Of a stretch of DNA of 6,352 nt, positions 1 through 4,555 are shown piece after piece. The stretch spans positions 1 to 6,352 of the forward strand of contig DCCL01000266.1 in NCBI GenBank assembly GCA_002313795.1, written 5' to 3'. The position numbers and the translations under genes were made by a program. A model generated the notes under the pieces. That model saw only the letters and a list, made by a program, of their open reading frames with translations. It made no database searches and had not been told where the DNA came from. The stretch's first letter is position 1. The number at the start of each line of letters is the position of its first letter. This DNA comes from Faecalibacterium prausnitzii. Lineage in GTDB: Bacteria > Bacillota > Clostridia > Oscillospirales > Ruminococcaceae.

Positions 1-44
1 TACGCAAAAGAGAACGTTTCTCTGCATTCAGAGCGATTTAACCC

Positions 45-230
45 TTCGCGTCAGCGAAACTCCACCCCGCGGAGCGAATAGCCATCTTGCGATAGCAAGA
101 ACTTCACCCCCGCTACAGGCGGGAGATGCCGTTTATCTTAAAAGGCCACCTTGCGCCAGCAGAAACCTGACCCCCGCCGCAAGCGGGCGCACCCGTGTAT
201 CTTAAAAATTAAAAGGCCGCTTCGCGCCCG
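45..230. repeat. Imperfect tandem array of small hairpins in a gene-free region
   Basis: No convincing gene is visible in 1-262. The stretch carries a repeated two-hairpin unit. Hairpin 1 appears as TTCGC-GTCA-GCGAA (45-58), CTTGC-GATA-GCAAG (86-99), CTTGC-GCCA-GCAG (150-162) and a decayed copy near 220-232. Hairpin 2 appears as CCCGC-TACAG-GCGGG (109-123) and CCCGC-CGCAA-GCGGG (173-187), with a degenerate CCCCGCGGAG at 65-74. The units are separated by a shared linker TATCTTAAAA (134-143 and 198-207) followed by AAAAGGCC (140-147 with an overlap, and 211-218). Spacing between hairpin 1 copies is 41, 64 and about 70 bases. The first two hairpin-1 stems differ by paired changes that keep pairing. 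It may be a REP-like interspersed element or a degenerate non-coding RNA; I do not recognise a named family. Confidence 0.6.
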
Positions 231-262
231 CAACACTCTCCCTCATCACTTCCCCCATAAAC

Positions 263-294
263 AAAAAAGCACCGCACAGTCCCCTGTGCAGTGC
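263..294 (-). terminator. Intrinsic terminator of the queT-HAD unit
   Basis: Read on the minus strand, an 11-bp stem (284-294 with 269-279, one G-U pair) closes a four-base GGGA loop and is followed directly by six T (268-263). It begins about 38 bases after the stop codon of the HAD gene. On the plus strand the stem is followed after a few bases by T6 (300-305), so weak bidirectional activity is possible. Confidence 0.9.
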
Positions 295-331
295 ATAAGT
301 TTTTTCACGTTATAGCGATGAGTGATCGTTT

Positions 332-982
332 TTATAGCGTCTCCAGCACATCCGGCAGTTCGCTGATGCTGTCAATGACATTGGGACAGACCGCTTCCAG
401 CCGGGCCCGGCTCTGGTGTCCTGCGGTGCAGAGCACGCATTTCGCCCCCAGCGCCCTTGCCACTTCCGCATCGTGGTCGGTGTCACCCACCATGACACAG
501 GCCGAAGCGTTCGCGCCGGTGCGGCGCAGCCAGTCCAGACCCAGCGCCACCTTGCTCACGCCGTAAATGTCCGAAAGGCCGAGCAACTCGGTAAAATAGC
601 CTTTCAGACCCCGTTCGGTCACCTGCTCGATCAGGTAGTCCCGCCGGGAGGCAGAGAGCACCGTCTGCTGCCAGCCCCGCCGCCCCAGTTCAGTCAGCAC
701 GGCATTGGCCTCTGGCATGGCAGCGCAGCCGGGCACCCCGGTATTGTACTCTACCATGAACTCTTCCGCCAGCATGGGGTACGGGTGCCGTGCAAAGTCG
801 AACCCTGCACGAATGTAATATTTCTCAATGGGAAACCCGAAGATCTCCCGATAAGCCTCCAGTGAGTATCGCTGCGGGTAGCCGTGCTTTTTCAGCAGGC
901 TGTTGAGACAGCTCAGGGTGAAATCTACATCGTCCAGCAGAGTGCCGTTCCAGTCCCAGAAGATCATTCCATTCGGCTGCAT
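332..982 (-). CDS. HAD-superfamily hydrolase, phosphoglycolate phosphatase-like
   Basis: 216 residues, the usual size of a Gph-type HAD phosphatase with a small helical cap. Motif I is FWDWNGTLLDD with the nucleophile at Asp10. Motif II is TVLSAS (Ser110), motif III is the Ser-Lys around Lys144, and motif IV is VGDTDHD (166-171), which would hold Mg2+. The family removes phosphate from small phosphorylated metabolites in the cytoplasm; the substrate cannot be read from the sequence. Oddity: the second Asp of the usual DxD in motif I, which normally acts as general acid/base, is Asn12. As I recall, DWNGT variants are common among Firmicute relatives, so this is probably a subfamily trait rather than damage. 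The ATG at 982 is preceded by a GGGGA ribosome binding site 7 bases away. It lies 46 bases downstream of queT with no terminator between, so it is probably co-transcribed with it. Confidence 0.9.
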   Translation of the reverse strand: MQPNGMIFWDWNGTLLDDVDFTLSCLNSLLKKHGYPQRYSLEAYREIFGFPIEKYYIRAGFDFARHPYPMLAEEFMVEYNTGVPGCAAMPEANAVLTELGRRGWQQTVLSASRRDYLIEQVTERGLKGYFTELLGLSDIYGVSKVALGLDWLRRTGANASACVMVGDTDHDAEVARALGAKCVLCTAGHQSRARLEAVCPNVIDSISELPDVLETL

Positions 983-1028
983 CGTGCTTTCCCCTTTCCT
1001 TATATCTCACGCAGTATCAGCAGTTTCC

Positions 1029-1559
1029 TCAGAAGCCCTTCTGTGCCTTTTGGAAGGCCGGGCTGGATTCCAGCACCTTTACCAGCAGGACGCCCAGCAC
1101 CGTGCAGCTGATGAGCTCACCGATGCCCACCGAAATGCCGTTGGTGATGCAGGCCAGCCAGAGCGGAGCCGAAGAGCCGGGCTCCGGGAAGAGGACGGCG
1201 ATCTCAATGCCGATGATGACGGCGTTGATGATCACCGGCGGCAGGCTTGCCGCAATGGCAAGGCCCTTGAACCGGATGTTCCGCAGCTTGTAGGTCACGA
1301 TGCAGGCCAGCAGCGTGGCCAGCGTGCCGAACACGACATCCACGATGGTGGAGCCCAGCAGGTTGGCCAGGAAGCAGCCCAGCACCACACCGAAAATGTA
1401 CTCGGTGCCGAACACGGGCAGCAGACAGAGGGCCTCGGCTACGCGCACCTGCACCGCACCGTAGGAGAACGGCTGCAATGCCATGCAGAGCACCACGTAG
1501 AGGGCCGCGACCATGCCGCAGCGGGCCAGTTTACGGACGGAAGGATTCTGATTTTTCAT
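1029..1559 (-). CDS. queT: QueT, substrate-binding (S) component of a queuosine-precursor ECF transporter
   Basis: 176 residues, a typical QueT length. It is an integral membrane protein with about five or six hydrophobic segments (roughly 14-30, 45-70, 73-92, 98-122, 134-165). The recognisable family signature is FSYGAVQVRVAEALCLLP (31-48) followed by GCFLANLLGS (61-70). QueT is the S component that binds the queuosine precursor (preQ1/preQ0) and works with the shared energising EcfA/EcfA'/EcfT module, which is not encoded in this window. The imported precursor feeds queuosine modification of tRNA anticodons. The function is backed independently by the class III preQ1 riboswitch just upstream. 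The ATG at 1559 has GGAGA 6-7 bases upstream, and that site sits at the 3' edge of the riboswitch, which fits translational control. The HAD gene follows in the same direction. Confidence 0.95.
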   Translation of the reverse strand: MKNQNPSVRKLARCGMVAALYVVLCMALQPFSYGAVQVRVAEALCLLPVFGTEYIFGVVLGCFLANLLGSTIVDVVFGTLATLLACIVTYKLRNIRFKGLAIAASLPPVIINAVIIGIEIAVLFPEPGSSAPLWLACITNGISVGIGELISCTVLGVLLVKVLESSPAFQKAQKGF

Positions 1560-1566
1560 ATAATAT

Positions 1567-1668
1567 CTCCAGCGGTTTGATTTTGACCGCGCGGGGACCG
1601 CCAGCCCCCGTGGGTTTGGCCCGGCATGGTTCGAGACACGCCGGGGAGCCTAAAATCCTAAGTTGCTC
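1567..1668 (-). promoter_or_regulatory. Class III preQ1 riboswitch controlling queT
   Basis: Read 5' to 3' on the minus strand: GAGC (1668-1665), a purine/U-rich loop with AACTTAGGATTTTAGG, then GCTC (1649-1646). A 9-bp hairpin CCCGGCGTG / CATGCCGGG (1645-1637 with 1628-1620, one G-U pair) follows, then the joining segment CCAAACCC. Next is a hairpin CGGGG / CCCCG (1610-1606 with 1596-1592). A terminal segment GCGGT...ACCGC (1590-1586 with 1576-1572) runs into the Shine-Dalgarno GGAG (1570-1567). The order of elements and long identical stretches match my memory of the Faecalibacterium prausnitzii preQ1-III riboswitch, and the gene behind it is queT. Inference: preQ1 binding stabilises the pseudoknot and occlusion of the ribosome binding site, switching queT translation off. 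Confidence 0.92.
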
Positions 1669-1704
1669 TTCAAAGCCGCCGTGCCCGCAGGCACGACTCA
1701 GGAG

Positions 1705-1733
1705 ATTATATCATAACTTTTACCAGAATGCAA
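1705..1733 (-). promoter_or_regulatory. Sigma-A type promoter for queT
   Basis: On the minus strand, -35 TTGCAT (1733-1728), a 17-base spacer, and a perfect -10 TATAAT (1710-1705). Transcription would start near 1698 and give a leader of about 140 bases containing the complete preQ1 riboswitch. A short 5' hairpin GTGCC-TGCG-GGCAC (1694-1681) precedes the aptamer. The -35 element lies inside the last codons of the truncated antiporter frame. Confidence 0.87.
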
Positions 1734-1908
1734 CGGTCAGACGCACGATTCTTTTTCCAGCAGTGGACGGGTCCAATACATTCAGCACGCAGGGGCCCAG
1801 CAGGATTCCGGTGAAGAGCATCCCGATGATGCGGGGCAGTCGCAGCTGCTGACAGAGCGCGGCCATGGCCAGCCCGGCCAGAAAGACATAGGCCAGTGAA
1901 GTAAGCAT
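1720..1908 (-). pseudogene. Truncated N-terminus of a cation:proton antiporter (CPA2/KefB-like)
   Basis: A 62-codon frame with an excellent start: ATG at 1908 preceded by AGGAG 7 bases upstream. Residues 1-48 look like the first helices of a monovalent cation/proton antiporter. There is a hydrophobic segment 3-19, the loop QQLRLPRIIGM (20-30), then the typical FTGILLGP (32-39) and a VLNVLDPS ending. A full family member has about 380 residues or more and 10-13 membrane helices. After Ser48 the frame carries an unrelated, basic tail (TAGKRIVRLTVAFW) and stops at 1720. The other two frames downstream show no continuation of the family, so this looks like a deletion rather than a frameshift. It sits directly behind a fluoride riboswitch, and Na+/H+ antiporters are known members of the fluoride regulon. 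Alternatively it may be kept as a small membrane protein, which I think less likely. Confidence 0.72.
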
Positions 1909-1937
1909 AGAATTTCTCCTTTTTATCTGTTCAGCGG

Positions 1938-1976
1938 AAAAAAGGCCGCAAAAAAAGCTGATGCCCCCCTGCGGCC
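1938..1976 (-). terminator. Second, interleaved terminator B
   Basis: GGCCGCA (1976-1970) pairs with TGCGGCC (1950-1944), a 7-bp stem, followed by T6 (1943-1938). Its 5' arm lies in the loop of terminator A and its 3' arm lies just past A's T run. The two hairpins cannot form as ordinary nested helices together. It lies about 18 bases upstream of the ribosome binding site of the antiporter remnant. Confidence 0.7.
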
Positions 1977-2002
1977 ATACGGTCACAGAAGTCATCAGCT
2001 TT
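1950..2002 (-). terminator. Riboswitch-controlled terminator A (fluoride expression platform)
   Basis: AAAGCTGATG (2002-1993) pairs perfectly with CATCAGCTTT (1963-1954), and the T run extends to 1950. The 5' arm is the aptamer's own second stem plus part of the conserved TGATG and directly abuts the pseudoknot strand. Forming this hairpin therefore destroys the fluoride-bound fold. This is the standard ON-switch design: ligand bound means aptamer kept and terminator prevented. Confidence 0.85.
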
Positions 2003-2049
2003 GTAAAAGCGGTTCAGGGTCAGCCCCTCGGGAGAACTTCATTCCCGGG
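1983..2049 (-). promoter_or_regulatory. Fluoride riboswitch (crcB RNA) aptamer
   Basis: Read on the minus strand, stem P1 is CGGGA / TCCCG (2047-2043 with 2033-2029), closing the loop ATGAAGTTC (2042-2034). This corresponds to the family pattern GGNG-AUGGNGUUC-CNCC. A small variable hairpin AGGG-GCTGA-CCCT follows (2028-2016), then AACCGC and the second hairpin GCTTT-TAC-AAAGC (2010-1998). The conserved TGATGACTTCTG (1997-1986) completes it. The defining pseudoknot is present: GAAGT in the P1 loop (2040-2036) pairs fully with ACTTC (1992-1988). Many family members have GGAGU/ACUCC here, so the pair has changed together. The family binds F- through Mg2+ ions and turns on fluoride-resistance genes. 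No strong promoter was found between degV and the aptamer; the best candidate is a weak extended -10 TGGTATGGA ending at 2054. Transcription may come from the degV operon. Confidence 0.87.
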
Positions 2050-2138
2050 AATATCCATACCATGGAATACTCTCCCACGCATAGGCGGATGCAGGGCAAA
2101 CCCTGTCCGGCGCGGGTGCGTCCTGTCAGAGCATGAAA

Positions 2139-3011
2139 TCAGTCCCGGGGCTTGCCCACGTAGACCAGTGCCAGCGTGTCGGGGCCGGTGTTGGCCGAGA
2201 CGACGCCGCCCAGATTAAAGGTGATGAGCGGTGCCTTGCCGAACGCCTTGCGGCAGACCTTTTCCAGCTCAGCGGTCTGCGGGATAGAGGTATGGCCGAT
2301 CATATAATCGAAGTCCTCCACGCCCTCGGTGCGCTTCTTGCACAGGTCGATCATGGCGGGGATGACCTTGTCGTCACCACGCACCTTGCCCTCCACCTTG
2401 GTCTTGCCGTCGATGAGGGTGATGATGGGGCGGATGCCCATCAGCTCGCCCATGACAGCGGCAGCGGCGGAGATGCGGCCGCTCTTCTTCATCTGCTTCA
2501 GGCTGTAGGGTCCGAGGATAATCTCCATCTTGTTCATCTGCTCTTCGAACTCGGTGATGACATGACGGATCTCCGCACCGTTCTGCAGCTTGCGGGCAAT
2601 CTCGCACAGATACCAGCCAAACACCATAGAGTAGGTGTGGGGATCCAGCAGATGGATGCGCATCTGATGCTCCGGGCGCTCTTCCCGCAGCATTCCCTGA
2701 GCCATGACAGCATTGTTATAGGTGGAAGAGCCGGAGCGGTTGATGGGCACATGGATGACATCGGTGTAGCCCTCATCCACATACTGGCAGTATTTTTCGC
2801 AGAACTGGATGGGGGTGATGGCAGCGGTGGACGGGATGCCCTTGGCCGCACGCATCTTATCGTAGAACTGCTCGGGGGTGTATTTCTCGCGCTCCACGAT
2901 ATCCTCGCCGTCCAGCAGGATGTGGAAGCCCATAATATCGATGCCGTATTTCTCGGCCAGCTCCTGAGGGATATCGCAGGAGGAGTCGGTCAAAATCGCA
3001 ATTTTGCTCAT
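2139..3011 (-). CDS. degV: DegV family fatty-acid-binding protein
   Basis: 290 residues, the normal DegV length (about 280-290). Two-domain fold signatures are visible: TDSSCDIP at 8-15, PSTAAITP at 60-67, SGSSTYNNA at 93-101, and KKSGRISAAAA near 175-185 leading into GIRPIITL and KVRG (209-212). The C-terminal end has NTGPDTLALVY (275-285). DegV proteins are soluble and bind a fatty acid; in Firmicutes some (FakB) present it to the kinase FakA for phospholipid synthesis. No DAK-type FakA partner is in the window, so assignment as a FakB is only possible. I chose ATG 3011 (MSKIAILTD) rather than the in-frame ATG 18 bases upstream, because GAGGA sits 5-6 bases before 3011 and the family starts here. 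That ribosome binding site overlaps the trmL stop codon, suggesting coupled translation. It is the third gene of the pdxY-trmL-degV operon. Confidence 0.93.
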   Translation of the reverse strand: MSKIAILTDSSCDIPQELAEKYGIDIMGFHILLDGEDIVEREKYTPEQFYDKMRAAKGIPSTAAITPIQFCEKYCQYVDEGYTDVIHVPINRSGSSTYNNAVMAQGMLREERPEHQMRIHLLDPHTYSMVFGWYLCEIARKLQNGAEIRHVITEFEEQMNKMEIILGPYSLKQMKKSGRISAAAAVMGELMGIRPIITLIDGKTKVEGKVRGDDKVIPAMIDLCKKRTEGVEDFDYMIGHTSIPQTAELEKVCRKAFGKAPLITFNLGGVVSANTGPDTLALVYVGKPRD

Positions 3012-3019
3012 AGTGTTCC

Positions 3020-3526
3020 TCATTTCCATTCATAGTCTCGCAGGTGTCCATGGTCCAGCAGCTCCGGAAAATCCCACTGGCGCAGCACCTCATATACGCC
3101 CACAGCCACGCTGTTGGACAGGTTCAGGCTGCGGCAGGTGTCCCGCATGGGCATCCGGATGCAGTGTTCCTGATTGGCTGCCAGCAGCGCTTCCGGCAGG
3201 CCGGCGTCCTCCCGCCCGAATACGAGATAGGCCCCGTCCGGGTAGCTCACGTCAGTGTAGCGCTGAGGCGCTTTGGTCGTAAAGTAATAGTAGGGGCCGC
3301 TGTTGCGGGCAAAGAAGTCATCCAGACCATCGTAATAGCTGATGTCCAGATAGTGCCAGTAATCCAGCCCGGCGTGCTTGAGCTTCTTGTCATCGATGGC
3401 AAAGCCCATGGGCCCCACCAGATGCAGGCGGCAGGCGGTGCAGGCACAGGTGCGGGCCACGTTGCCGGTGTTCTGAGGGATGCGGGGCTCCACCAGAACG
3501 ATATTCAGGGTTGGTTTTTCGCTCAT
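3020..3526 (-). CDS. trmL: tRNA (cytidine(34)-2'-O)-methyltransferase, SPOUT family
   Basis: 168 residues, compared with about 157 for E. coli TrmL. All three SPOUT knot motifs are clear: EPRIPQNTGNVAR (13-25), LVFGREDAGLP (101-111), and IRMPMRDTCRSLNLSNSVAV (123-142), which leads into the helix GVYEVLRQ. TrmL uses S-adenosylmethionine to methylate the 2'-hydroxyl of the wobble nucleotide in tRNA-Leu isoacceptors, acting as a dimer in the cytoplasm. The frame stays open upstream into pdxY, but the start is fixed at ATG 3526: AGGAGG lies 5 bases before it and the family sequence begins there. The ribosome binding site overlaps the TGA of pdxY. Like queT in the neighbouring unit, it concerns wobble-position modification; the two are separated by the fluoride-switch region, so this may be coincidence. 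Confidence 0.93.
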   Translation of the reverse strand: MSEKPTLNIVLVEPRIPQNTGNVARTCACTACRLHLVGPMGFAIDDKKLKHAGLDYWHYLDISYYDGLDDFFARNSGPYYYFTTKAPQRYTDVSYPDGAYLVFGREDAGLPEALLAANQEHCIRMPMRDTCRSLNLSNSVAVGVYEVLRQWDFPELLDHGHLRDYEWK

Positions 3527-3536
3527 GTCCGCCTCC

Positions 3537-4370
3537 TCAGTCTTCCCGCAGAGGGCATAGACGGGACAGCAGCGGCTCGAACCAGACGCCATAGCGGGTA
3601 TCCTGGTCGTAGGGCGTCTTCTGGATGGCCAGCGCCACGAACTCTGCCGCGTTGTCGGCGGCAGCACTCAGAGCGTTGCCCTGAATGAGGGAGCCGATGA
3701 GCACTGCGCCATACAGGTCGCCCGTTCCGGGGAAGCTGCGGGCGATGTGCAGCTTTTTGACCACAAAGCGGTCGCGGCCCGACCCGGCGCAGGCGATGTA
3801 CTTGTCCAGCTTCAGGCCGGTGACTACCACGTTGGGTGCCAGCTCTTTTGCCAGCGCATCGGCCAGCGCCTGTGCGCTTTCCTCATCCAGCTGGGCAGGC
3901 AGTTCTTTCCGGAGCAGCAGCCCGGCCTCGGTGGCGTTGGGCAGAATGAGGTCGGCCCGGCGGCAGAGCTGCCGCATCCGGTCGATGAACTCCGGCGTCA
4001 CGGTCGAATACGCTTTGCCGTTATCGCCCATCACAGGGTCTACCACTTTATACGCCGAGGGCCACAAGTCGAACGCCTTTTCCGCCAGCGCAGCCTGCGC
4101 CTCGCCCCCGAGGTAGCCGGTATAGATGCAGTCAAAGCTCAGTCCCAGCTCCCGGTAGTGCTCCAGCGCAGCCTCGCCGTAGGCACAGCCGTCCAGCCGG
4201 GCCGGGGTGCCAAAGCCACCGGTATGGGTGGAGAGCACCACCGTCGGCAGGGCCACCGGCTGCACGCCCATGACGCTGAGCACCGGCAGGATGACCGCCA
4301 GACTGCACCGGCCCACGCCGGAAAGGTCGTGGATGCAGAGCACTTTTTTCGGTTCTGTTATCTTCAGCAA
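3537..4370 (-). CDS. pdxY: Pyridoxal/pyridoxamine kinase, ribokinase superfamily
   Basis: 277 residues, typical for this family (about 280). Motifs run in order: DLSGVGRCSL (15-24) and LPTVVLSTHTGGF (41-53) for vitamin binding, DPVMGDNGK (111-119) for metal and ATP, NATE (145-148), and GTGD (215-218) with the catalytic base Asp218. It phosphorylates B6 vitamers with ATP at the 5' hydroxyl, salvaging them to PLP/PMP. Preference for pyridoxal or pyridoxamine cannot be settled from sequence, so pdxY versus pdxK is uncertain. The start is a TTG at 4370: AAGGAGG lies 8 bases upstream, no ATG occurs in frame before the DLSGVG motif, and a GTG at codon 10 would cut off the first strand. It is first in the pdxY-trmL-degV operon, behind an extended -10 promoter and a potentially folded leader. 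Confidence 0.92.
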   Translation of the reverse strand: MLKITEPKKVLCIHDLSGVGRCSLAVILPVLSVMGVQPVALPTVVLSTHTGGFGTPARLDGCAYGEAALEHYRELGLSFDCIYTGYLGGEAQAALAEKAFDLWPSAYKVVDPVMGDNGKAYSTVTPEFIDRMRQLCRRADLILPNATEAGLLLRKELPAQLDEESAQALADALAKELAPNVVVTGLKLDKYIACAGSGRDRFVVKKLHIARSFPGTGDLYGAVLIGSLIQGNALSAAADNAAEFVALAIQKTPYDQDTRYGVWFEPLLSRLCPLRED

Positions 4371-4391
4371 AAAAGAAACCTCCTTCGCAGA

Positions 4392-4448
4392 ATATGCTTT
4401 TTATCATTTCCCGGGCCAGCCCGCAGCCAGCCCAGTTTATCAGCATAT
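4392..4448 (-). promoter_or_regulatory. Potential stem structure in the pdxY leader
   Basis: In the minus-strand transcript, ATATGCT (4448-4442) can pair over 7 bp with AGCATAT (4398-4392). Inside this, CTGGGC (4435-4430) can pair with GCCCGG (4416-4411). The outer stem ends 6 bases before the AAGGAGG of pdxY. The direct repeat GATAAA occurs on both inner flanks. No known riboswitch class was recognised. Confidence 0.4.
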
Positions 4449-4453
4449 GATAC

Positions 4454-4482
4454 AGTATACCACATTTTCCTGCACAAAAAAA
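4454..4482 (-). promoter_or_regulatory. Promoter of the pdxY-trmL-degV operon
   Basis: On the minus strand, an extended -10 TG-G-TATACT (4462-4454) with only a T-rich -35 region (TTTTTT, 4482-4477, 17-base spacer). The start would be near 4447, giving a leader of about 77 bases before the TTG start codon. The extended TG motif would compensate for the poor -35. Confidence 0.7.
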
Positions 4483-4491
4483 GCGTATAGT
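4463..4491 (+). promoter_or_regulatory. Divergent promoter for the small membrane protein gene
   Basis: On the plus strand, -10 TATAGT (4486-4491) with a weak -35 (CATTTT at 4463-4468, 17-base spacer). Its -35 zone overlaps that of the opposing pdxY promoter. The leader contains a small hairpin GGCGG-AAATACTA-CCGCC (4501-4518) between the start site and the gene. Confidence 0.55.
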
Positions 4492-4555
4492 GAATCCTTT
4501 GGCGGAAATACTACCGCCGTAGCCCGAAATTTCGTCTGGAAGGGAGAGCTTTTCT

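Noticed and set aside
45..230. CRISPR array in the left repeats
   Set aside because: The units differ from one another, spacing is irregular (41, 64, about 70 bases), and there are no identical direct repeats with unique spacers.
1681..1694. The GTGCC-TGCG-GGCAC hairpin as a terminator between the remnant and queT
   Set aside because: Only five pairs and no following T run. It lies within a few bases of the predicted queT transcription start, so it is more likely a 5' end hairpin.
1909..1995. Starting the antiporter remnant at an in-frame ATG at 1995
   Set aside because: The extra residues would be encoded by the two terminator stems and T runs of the fluoride switch. The ATG at 1908 has a perfect ribosome binding site and matches the family N-terminus.
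2086..2109. The CAGGG-TTTG-CCCTG hairpin as a degV terminator
   Set aside because: The stem is sound but has no T run on its 3' side in the direction of transcription.
1930..2138. T-box or c-di-AMP (ydaO) riboswitch upstream of the antiporter remnant
   Set aside because: The T-box consensus and the ydaO conserved GGGG/GGGUGAAUC elements are absent. The fluoride pseudoknot and conserved loops explain the region better.
2133..3035. A 300-codon open frame on the plus strand across degV
   Set aside because: It is antisense to a well-supported degV with clear motifs and a good ribosome binding site. Its His/Asp/Gly/Leu-rich composition is typical of the opposite strand of a G+C-rich gene.
3747..4490. 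A 247-codon open frame on the plus strand across pdxY
   Set aside because: It is antisense to pdxY, has no recognisable domain, and runs through the pdxY promoter and leader.
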